Source: Pseudorhodobacter sp. (GTDB lineage: Bacteria > Pseudomonadota > Alphaproteobacteria > Rhodobacterales > Rhodobacteraceae). Taken from it: 6,602 nucleotides of DNA. A program made the translations under genes and the position numbers. Every line of letters begins with the position of its first letter. The first letter of the stretch is position 1. Of the stretch, positions 1 to 5,268 are shown piece after piece. Below the pieces are notes generated by a model, which saw nothing but the letters and a program-made list of their open reading frames with translations, was not told the origin of the DNA and searched no databases. The DNA lies in contig JACMNW010000320.1 of the NCBI GenBank assembly GCA_014378345.1, positions 1-6,602 on the forward strand. Reading direction: 5' to 3'.

Positions 1-46
1 CTGTCTGTGCCCGTGTTGAGCAGGCCTTTGGGAGGGAGTCCATCAA

Positions 47-676
47 GTGATGGATTTAAGTCGTTTGCGAATTTCCACCATGGCTGAGACAGATTTTGTG
101 TTCGATCTGCGCGGCATTGGAAAGACCTATTCCGGCATTCCCGTTCTGTCAGACGTGAATCTGAAGATTTGCGGTGGCGAAATTCACACCCTGATGGGCG
201 AAAACGGGGCCGGGAAATCGACGCTTGTTAAAAACATCCGTGGCGTCATCGCGTCCAGTTTTGGCATTATGACGAGTGGCGCTGGGGCTGGGGCAATGAT
301 CGCGGGGCAGGATACCGCCGTGTATCCGGTTTATACCGGCACCAATGCCACCGAAAATTTTGAGGTTCTGCGCACCCTTCTTTGGAGCGTCATCCCGGTG
401 CCGGGGCTGTTTTTTCTGACTGTCCTTGCGGTTTTCTACGCCCTGACACGGTTCACCACCTATGGTGCCTATCTTTTGGTCATCGGTGGCAATGAACAGG
501 CGTCGCGGCTGGCGGGGATCAAGGTCAACAGCATCAAGATCGCCACCTATACGATTTGTAGCGCCTTGGCAGGGCTGGCGAACATTCTGTATGTGGCGCA
601 GTTCCGGCAAAAGGTTATGGGTGCCAGTTGTTCTAATCACAATCGCCTTGCCGAAGTGGCCATTCCGGTAATGTGA
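47..676 (+). pseudogene. Chimeric remnant of a sugar ABC transporter: ATP-binding N-terminus fused to permease fragment
   Basis: The frame reads 209 codons from GTG 47 (ATG 50 follows directly); a GGGAGGGAG sequence at 30-38 supports that start, though ATG 80 would give a more typical ATPase N-terminus. Residues ~16-61 match the first half-domain of RbsA/XylG-type sugar importer ATPases: a beta-strand start, the aromatic 'KTYSG' region and a perfect Walker A GENGAGKST (51-59). Directly after it the sequence becomes an RbsC/YtfT-type permease fragment (roughly residues 65-188), with a hydrophobic segment at ~112-135, the conserved cytoplasmic 'GGNEQASRLAGI' (147-158) and another hydrophobic segment at ~163-186. 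The last ~20 residues match neither. Q-loop, signature, Walker B and H-loop are all absent, as is the second ATPase domain, and the permease lacks most of its membrane segments. It cannot be a working importer. An internal deletion that happened to keep frame is the simplest explanation; a short translated product cannot be excluded. Confidence 0.85.
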
Positions 677-776
677 AGACTGGCGGAAAAGACGGCCTTA
701 ACCTGTCACCTGTCAGTGTTGGACCACGACGTTGTTTTGGTTGTGGCCCTAGTGGCGCGCGAAGAACCTGTTCCAT
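633..776 (-). CDS. Doubtful 47-codon ORF, possible 5' remnant of a lost gene
   Basis: On the minus strand an ATG (776-774) sits 4 bases after GGAGG (785-781), and a perfect TATAAT lies a further ~36 bases upstream (827-822). The peptide starts MEQVLRAPLGPQPKQRRG and is Pro/Arg-rich, with no domain I recognise. Its 3' end overlaps the end of the chimeric ABC remnant on the other strand. The start signals look better than the coding sequence. It may be the surviving beginning of a gene whose remainder was removed by the rearrangement that created the neighbouring chimera, or it may be chance. The Shine-Dalgarno spacing is shorter than usual. Confidence 0.18.
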   Translation of the reverse strand: MEQVLRAPLGPQPKQRRGPTLTGDRLRPSFPPVFTLPEWPLRQGDCD

Positions 777-843
777 ATTGCCTCCCTTCCGGAGGCATTT
801 GGCATAACACTGCTTTGCGGAATTATACGGTTGAACACAGACC
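677..843. other. Gap between convergent units, no clear terminator
   Basis: This 167-base stretch separates the plus-strand ABC remnant from the minus-strand exporter operon. It contains a tandem repeat of CCTGTCA (702-708 and 709-715), an imperfect inverted repeat (724-730 with 740-746, one G-T pair), and a perfect 6-bp inverted repeat GCCTCC/GGAGGC (780-785 and 791-796). Neither dyad is followed by a T-run on either strand, so I do not call an intrinsic terminator. The second dyad overlaps the ribosome-binding-like GGAGG of the doubtful minus-strand ORF, so its symmetry may be incidental. Confidence 0.5.
822..827 (-). promoter_or_regulatory. Perfect TATAAT (-10-like) on the minus strand
   Basis: Read on the minus strand the hexamer is TATAAT, an exact match to the sigma-70 -10 consensus, just downstream of the exporter ATPase stop. 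No good -35 is visible 16-18 bases upstream, so this is only a candidate. If active it would start transcription near 815, about 30 bases before the GGAGG/ATG of the doubtful ORF ending at 633. Confidence 0.25.
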
Positions 844-1521
844 TTAGCCTGTAACCAGCCCGTCGCCGACGACAATCTGGCGTCTGCAGGTTGCTGCGAT
901 CTTTTCGTCGTGGGTCGAGATCAGAAAGGTCGTTCCCTCCTCGCGGTTTATCTGGCCGATCAAGTCCATCACTTGCACGGCCGAGGCGCGGTCCAGATTG
1001 CCGGTAGGTTCATCTGCCAAGACCAGTTGTGGGCTGTTCATCAGAGCGCGCGCGACGGCAACGCGTTGCTTTTGGCCACCAGACAGTTTCGGTGCCGGAA
1101 AATCAACGCGGTCGGCCAGCCCCATACGCTGCAGCAATTCGCGGCCTCGGGCACGGGAGGCGGCGGTTTCGCGGCCTTCGCGGATTGCGGTTGGGAAAAT
1201 GACATTCTCAAGCGCTGTGAAATCCGGCAGCAGATTGTGAAACTGAAAAACGAACCCAATATGCAGGTTGCGAAATTCGGTCAATTCAGCATCAGTTGCT
1301 TGGGTAAGGTCGTGTCCCAACATCGTGTGACTGCCCGAAGTGGGGTGCATCAGTGTGCCGAGAATGGTCAAAAGCGTACTTTTTCCCGAACCCGATGGGC
1401 CGAGCAGGGCCGCAAGTTCATTTGTGCCAAGGGTCAGGTCTAGGCCGCGCAGCACGCGGGTTTCGGTATCGCCGGAGCCAAAGGTTTTGACCAGACTGCG
1501 CACTTCAAGAAGTTCTGTCAT
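844..1521 (-). CDS. ABC exporter ATP-binding subunit (LolD/MacB/DevA-type)
   Basis: This is a 225-residue cytoplasmic ATPase, the usual size for the LolD/DevA-type subfamily. It would power the permease encoded just upstream. All nucleotide-binding motifs are intact: Walker A GPSGSGKST (41-49), Q-loop 'FVFQFHNLLP' with Gln93, signature LSGGQ (146-150), Walker B 'LVLADE' with Glu171, the 'PTGNLD' D-loop region (172-177) and the switch His204 in STHD. 'PTGNLD' and the short single-domain layout are typical of the MacB/LolD/FtsE group rather than of nutrient importers. The start ATG overlaps the permease stop as ATGA (1518-1521), which implies translational coupling in the order adaptor-permease-ATPase. 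The substrate cannot be told from the ATPase. Lipoprotein release (LolCDE) is less likely, because the operon carries an HlyD-type adaptor. Confidence 0.95.
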   Translation of the reverse strand: MTELLEVRSLVKTFGSGDTETRVLRGLDLTLGTNELAALLGPSGSGKSTLLTILGTLMHPTSGSHTMLGHDLTQATDAELTEFRNLHIGFVFQFHNLLPDFTALENVIFPTAIREGRETAASRARGRELLQRMGLADRVDFPAPKLSGGQKQRVAVARALMNSPQLVLADEPTGNLDRASAVQVMDLIGQINREEGTTFLISTHDEKIAATCRRQIVVGDGLVTG

Positions 1522-2726
1522 TGGCCTATCGCTGTCACTGGATCAACCCGCGCCGCCGAACGGGCGGGCCATATTGATGCGAGAATGGCCCCGATGACCG
1601 TCAGGATAATGGCAAGGCCGTACGAGCCTTGGGTGATATCAATTGGCAGAGTGCCAGCATGAAAGGCGTCGCGGCGTGGAAAGGGCAACAAGGCAAGGTA
1701 GCCAAGACCTGCGCCAGACAATCCGCCTAAAACGCCGATCAACGCCCCTTGGGTGACAAAGACAAAGACCACGAATTTACGGCTGGCCCCCATTGCCCGC
1801 ATAATGCCGATCTCAGGTCGGCGCCGGTAGGTTGAGAGCAAAAGTGCCGATGCCACGCCGATAATGATGGTGATCATGGCGAAGGTTTTCAGGAAGTACC
1901 CGGTTTGTGCCTGCGCCCTTAGCGCTTCCTTCAACTGGGCGGCTTTGATGGTCCAAGATTCTGCATTCAGGCCAGTCAGGGCAGAAATTTCGGTGGCGAT
2001 CGCATCCGCGTTGTTCAGATCGTCCAACTTAATCTCGATCCGCGTCACGCCTTGGGGTAGGGCAAACAGCGTCCGCGCAGTGGCGATATTGATGTAGACA
2101 GTGCGGGTATTTTGGCCGCCGGTGCCGATTTTATAGATGCCAGTCAGGGTCAGGTTGGCGACCGTGCCACCCGGTGCTTCCAACTTTACGGTTTGGCCAA
2201 GGAATAGCGACAAATCGTCGATCTGGCTTTGCCCCATTAGGATTGTTCCAGCAGTAAGGCGGGACGTGCCTTCGATCAGATAGCTTTGCAGATTGATGAT
2301 GTCGGATTCTCGACCGGGCTCGACACCGATGACGCTGACAGGGGTGGTCTGTGTGCCGCGCCGCAGCGTGCCAGACCCATTGACCTGCGGTGACACTGCG
2401 ATGACATGCGGCACCGCCTCGATCAGCGGCAGAAACGACAGGGCGGTCGGCAACGTGGCCTGTGCGCGACCCGACTTTTCTTGCACCAGCAAGGTTTGGC
2501 CGGGCAGTCTACCAAGCAGCAGCGCCGGGTCCGTCGCTTTGGCCTCGATCGTGATGTGGCTGATGTCTCCGGCGGTTCGTGACAAGATAAATTCGGCAAG
2601 TCCGCCGATAAGGGCTGACATGAAAATGAAGATGAAGACGCCGACAGCCACGCCCAGCACCAGAAGGGCCGTTTGGGCCTTTGATGCGGTCAAGTAGCGG
2701 CTGGCAATTTTTAGGGCATAAAGCAT
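1518..2726 (-). CDS. ABC exporter permease, FtsX/MacB-type (DevC/LolE-like)
   Basis: This is a 402-residue inner-membrane protein with the standard four-helix plan of the FtsX/MacB family. The first membrane segment is at ~19-41. A large periplasmic MacB-PCD-like domain spans ~50-275 and includes 'VIGVEPGRE' at 132-140 and 'LTGIYKIGTGG' at ~194-204. Three C-terminal segments follow at ~278-298, ~318-345 and ~367-388. The cytoplasmic 'RRRPEIGIMRAMGAS' (301-315) is the typical family motif next to the second membrane helix, thought to contact the ATPase. The C-terminus 'ARSAARVDPVTAIG' matches the usual 'ARVDPVEAL'-like ending. The ATG directly follows the adaptor TGA (2727-2729) with no gap, and the stop overlaps the ATPase start by 4 bp. 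The family acts by mechanotransmission: ATP-driven motion is passed to the periplasm to expel a substrate. The exact substrate is unknown. Confidence 0.93.
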   Translation of the reverse strand: MLYALKIASRYLTASKAQTALLVLGVAVGVFIFIFMSALIGGLAEFILSRTAGDISHITIEAKATDPALLLGRLPGQTLLVQEKSGRAQATLPTALSFLPLIEAVPHVIAVSPQVNGSGTLRRGTQTTPVSVIGVEPGRESDIINLQSYLIEGTSRLTAGTILMGQSQIDDLSLFLGQTVKLEAPGGTVANLTLTGIYKIGTGGQNTRTVYINIATARTLFALPQGVTRIEIKLDDLNNADAIATEISALTGLNAESWTIKAAQLKEALRAQAQTGYFLKTFAMITIIIGVASALLLSTYRRRPEIGIMRAMGASRKFVVFVFVTQGALIGVLGGLSGAGLGYLALLPFPRRDAFHAGTLPIDITQGSYGLAIILTVIGAILASIWPARSAARVDPVTAIGQ

Positions 2727-3926
2727 TCAGTCCGCCGTCTTTGACATAATTTCTTCGGGTGCAGATTGCGCGGCGTCGCCGATGGCGTCATCGATAATGC
2801 CGGTAGTTTCGGCTTTGACCAACTGACCATCAAGCAAACCCTTGGCCTCTACGATCAGCGTGTCGCCGGGGGCCAAACCATCGGTCACAATCAGCCGTGC
2901 TGCGGGCCATTCGACAATTTGCACCGTACTGCGTTTGGCGATGCCGTCCTTCAGTAAGAACACGACCGACCCATCGGCGCTGGTCAGGATAGCGCTGCGC
3001 GGGGCGCTGATGGCATTTTCGGTTTTCTCGACAATAATGTTGGCGGTGGCAGTCAGGCCAACGGGCGATTGCAGCGGCGCATCCGGCGTGAGGCGGATGG
3101 CCAGACCGCCCGTGCCCGCATCAACCTGAGGCGATACAAAGCTGACTTTCGCAGGCAGGGTCTGGCCAGTGCCAACCAGCTTGAGCACTGCTTTTTGGCC
3201 CACTTCGATCTGGGTTGCATAAGTCTCGTCAACATCGGTTTCGATGACCAGCGCCCGCAGATCGGCGACAGTCATGATAGCTGCCGAAGGATCGACCAAC
3301 TGCCCCAGATCGACATCCACAGTCATAACCGTACCGGCGATTGGCGCAGTGATTGTATAATGCGCAAGCAGGGTGCGCGCCTGATCAACGCCAGCCATCA
3401 GGCGCGTCACCTCTTGTTCCGCGCTGTCAAGCGTGCTGGTGGCATCATCAAGCGTGACCCGTGGCAGGTTGTTGCCCAAAGCCCGCGCGCGCATCAAAGC
3501 GGTTTTGGCCGATGCCCGTGAGACAAGCCCGGCATCAAGGGTCGCCACAGCCTGACGCAGGATGGCCGCCTGTTGTGCAGCATCGATCTGCACCAGAATA
3601 TCGCCCGGTTTGACCTGATCGCCTTCGGCAACCCACAGATTAAGCAAGGCTCCCGACACTGATGAATGTACGGATACTGATTTCAGGGCGGCAACTTGAC
3701 CGTTGACTGCCAGAACGCGGGTGACTGGACCGGGGGTTACAATCTCGATCACAACGGGGGTAGGTTTGGTGGTGAAAGGCTGCCACCAGGCCAGCGCCAG
3801 CAAGATAAGCGCCACCGCCGATGCTGCGGTCCAGACCCAATAAGACGGGCGTTTGGTCAGCGGTTTGGGGACTGCGGCGACCGCAGGCGATACAATGGAT
3901 TTTGGAACGAGTTCAGGTTTTGTCAT
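2727..3926 (-). CDS. HlyD/MacA-type periplasmic adaptor of the ABC exporter
   Basis: This is a 399-residue membrane-fusion protein that would bridge the permease to the periplasm or outer membrane. An N-terminal cytoplasmic stretch is followed by one membrane anchor (~30-50). Next comes the first half of the lipoyl/barrel-sandwich domain (~80-115, 'SVSVHSSVSGALLNLWVAEG'). A short alpha-hairpin spans ~117-190. The second lipoyl half follows ('YTITAPIAGTVMTVDVDLGQ', 190-209), then the beta-barrel ('VIETDVDETYATQIEVGQ', 227-244) and a membrane-proximal domain (~300-370). The last ~25 residues form an acidic tail. The R-L-S pattern that TolC-binding adaptors carry at the hairpin tip is not clear: a Pro (155) sits where I align the Ser. 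The start ATG has only a weak ribosome site (GGAA about 11 bases upstream). It is the first gene of the operon, and no outer-membrane factor is encoded in the window. Confidence 0.93.
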   Translation of the reverse strand: MTKPELVPKSIVSPAVAAVPKPLTKRPSYWVWTAASAVALILLALAWWQPFTTKPTPVVIEIVTPGPVTRVLAVNGQVAALKSVSVHSSVSGALLNLWVAEGDQVKPGDILVQIDAAQQAAILRQAVATLDAGLVSRASAKTALMRARALGNNLPRVTLDDATSTLDSAEQEVTRLMAGVDQARTLLAHYTITAPIAGTVMTVDVDLGQLVDPSAAIMTVADLRALVIETDVDETYATQIEVGQKAVLKLVGTGQTLPAKVSFVSPQVDAGTGGLAIRLTPDAPLQSPVGLTATANIIVEKTENAISAPRSAILTSADGSVVFLLKDGIAKRSTVQIVEWPAARLIVTDGLAPGDTLIVEAKGLLDGQLVKAETTGIIDDAIGDAAQSAPEEIMSKTAD

Positions 3927-3997
3927 GCGGGCAGTCGTTCCGTTGCTGATGATTTAAAGAGGCGGGAGACTTTGGTGCGGAATTAGAAGACATGGTC

Positions 3998-4038
3998 AAA
4001 CTAGCGATATCCAGGCGTGCCGCACTGATCTTGATCAA
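3998..4038 (-). promoter_or_regulatory. FNR-type box plus -10-like hexamer upstream of the exporter operon
   Basis: On the minus strand, TTGAT-CAAG-ATCAG (4038-4025) matches the FNR/FnrL/Anr consensus TTGAT-N4-ATCAA at 9 of 10 positions. A TAGTTT (4003-3998), which has the TA---T core of a -10, lies about 31 bases from the box centre. That is the spacing expected when FNR sits at -41.5 of an activated promoter, placing the start of transcription near 3990, about 65 bases before the adaptor ATG. The box and spacing are seen directly; oxygen control of the exporter is inference. Confidence 0.35.
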
Positions 4039-4980
4039 ATGGTCCAAGGGAACTTACTGGATAAGTTGTCATTCGATACCTGCGAAAAATGCCCAATCAG
4101 CCCGGCCGCGATTCCGATTAAGAGACAGGGGGCGACTTCGCTACCTGCGCCGATCAGCTCTACGTTCGCTGGTTACGACACGCTGCCCGCAGAAGGGCAC
4201 CGAGAGTAGCCGGTTCCGGCTGAAGGTTGAAGTCCGCCCACAGCGCCAAACGGATGCGTCAGGCCGTTGGATCGAAGGTCACCACAAAATGCTCGTTCAG
4301 TTCCGGCTGCCGATCCTTGAGGACCAATGGCTTTAACATCTCGATCCCGCAGGGTGAGGCTAGAGCTGGTCGAAATCCAAACCGATGCCCGATCCATTGC
4401 AAGATGCAACAACCGAACCTTGGAGTCTCGGCGACCGCCTTCGAACCAAGCGGCACTGGCGACCGACCCAAGTTAGGTCAATTTAGTATCATGGTTGGAT
4501 AGGGAAAGCTTTCCTGAAATGCTCGCTTGAAACGCACCGCCAGGGCTTATCAAACAGAACTCGGCCATGCGGCCCGGCGAAATTGCTTGAACTAGGTCGC
4601 TAGTCCGCCGTGCTGACAAACCACATCAAGCCATTTTCACGATCGACGTAATGCGACATGGGCTACATTTGTCAGTGCAAACTTTTGATGCCCAACCTAC
4701 CAAACCACAGTTGTTCAGCTTGGTAAAACAGGGTATCCTCTTCAGTAGAGTCGCTGTTTTTGCCGTCCGAAAGTACAGTGCCGGGCATTTCACCTTTCTT
4801 GTTTCGTTTGATTGTCATGTCGATGCAACGTCTTTTGGGCGAAATGGTCCCTATATGTTTGAGATAGGTGGGTCGGCAGTTTTGCGGCAAATACACCGAG
4901 TACCGGGATTTTCGGTGGCATAATTTTTTCTATGTTGAGGGTGAGTTGCATTGCGGCAGGACCACGATTTAACGAAGAAA
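4039..4980. other. ~0.9 kb without a convincing gene
   Basis: Several open frames of 60-115 codons exist on both strands, but they overlap each other, lack ribosome sites, have unlikely composition and show no family motif I recognise. On the minus strand around 4141-4471 one frame reads like protein ('GIEMLKPLVLKDRQPELNEH') and continues in the same style past an in-frame stop ('ADFNLQPEPATLGALLRAA'), so part of this may be an old, decayed gene. A run of six T (4924-4929) follows only a 4-bp dyad (ACCG/CGGT), too weak to call a terminator. No tRNA, insertion sequence ends or long repeats are visible. Confidence 0.6.
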
Positions 4981-5036
4981 ATTTGGAACCAAATGCCATA
5001 ACGAGGCGTTAAAGTCACGAGGCCAAATTGTTGGCC
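4981..5036. promoter_or_regulatory. Two perfect palindromes upstream of the small ORF and glucan synthase
   Basis: ATTTGGAACCAAAT (4981-4994) has 6-bp arms around 2 bases. GGCCAAATTGTTGGCC (5021-5036) has 6-bp arms around 4 bases. Their centres are 41 bp apart, close to four helical turns, so dimeric regulators at the two sites could lie on the same face of the DNA. A further short dyad GGC-AAT-GCC (5040-5048) follows. They lie 35-90 bases before the start codon at 5071. They could be operators, or the nearer ones could form hairpins in the leader RNA. No matching regulator is encoded in the window, and I could not place a good sigma-70 promoter here. Confidence 0.35.
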
Positions 5037-5057
5037 AAAGGCAATGCCATGAGCTGA

Positions 5058-5062
5058 AAGGA
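5058..5062 (+). promoter_or_regulatory. Shine-Dalgarno AAGGA for the 65-residue ORF
   Basis: AAGGA (within AAAGGA) stands 8 bases before ATG 5071, an ideal spacing. It is the main argument that the small ORF is translated, and that it provides ribosomes for the overlapping GTG start of the glucan synthase. Confidence 0.6.
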
Positions 5063-5070
5063 TAATCCAA

Positions 5071-5268
5071 ATGGACTGGGATCAAATCGAAAGCAAATGG
5101 GTCGCTATGACACGCCGGGTGTGCGGCGATTTGTCGATAAGCCAAACGGATGCCACAGGCAAAATCTCGCGCCGTGTGGCGAAGGTCGACGACACGGCCA
5201 TCAACGGCAGCACAGATCGGCAAGTGATTGTAATGTCTGATCAGCCAACGGCGATGACGGCGCAGTGA
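5071..5268 (+). CDS. Small hypothetical protein translationally coupled to the glucan synthase
   Basis: This ORF encodes 65 residues starting MDWDQIESKWVAMTRRV. A good ribosome site precedes the ATG, and its TGA (5266-5268) overlaps the GTG start (5265-5267) of the next gene in a 4-bp GTGA arrangement typical of coupled translation. The N-terminal 'MDWDQIE-KW' recalls the beginning of CsbD/YjbJ-like small stress proteins (M-W-IEG-W-), but the rest (Ser/Thr/Asp-rich, ending 'SDQPTAMTAQ') does not follow that family, so I do not assign it. There is no signal peptide or membrane segment, and one Cys (residue 18). The predicted product is a soluble cytoplasmic protein. It could act on the synthase or simply serve as a leader cistron; both are speculation. 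Confidence 0.65.
   Translation: MDWDQIESKWVAMTRRVCGDLSISQTDATGKISRRVAKVDDTAINGSTDRQVIVMSDQPTAMTAQ

Noticed and set aside
780..796. GCCTCC/GGAGGC hairpin as terminator of the exporter operon
   Set aside because: No T-run follows on the minus strand, and the GGAGG arm is equally explained as a ribosome-binding sequence.
910..1443. 177-codon open frame on the plus strand
   Set aside because: It is antisense to the ABC ATPase, whose Walker A, signature and Walker B motifs are all intact. No ribosome site or domain supports it.
3992..4336. 114-codon plus-strand ORF starting MVKLAISRRAAL
   Set aside because: It is very Arg-rich with no recognisable domain, has no Shine-Dalgarno, and its start overlaps the likely promoter of the divergent exporter operon.
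4441..4465. TTCGAACC resembling a tRNA T-loop
   Set aside because: No acceptor stem or anticodon arm can be folded around it in either orientation.
4651..4923. 90-codon plus-strand ORF and opposing minus-strand ORFs (4672-4896, 4790-4999)
   Set aside because: They overlap each other on opposite strands, lack ribosome sites and show no family features. One cannot be preferred over another.
4902..4930. Possible intrinsic terminator (ACCG/CGGT dyad then six T)
   Set aside because: The stem is only 4 bp and is separated from the T-run by several bases, and no gene ends just upstream on the plus strand.
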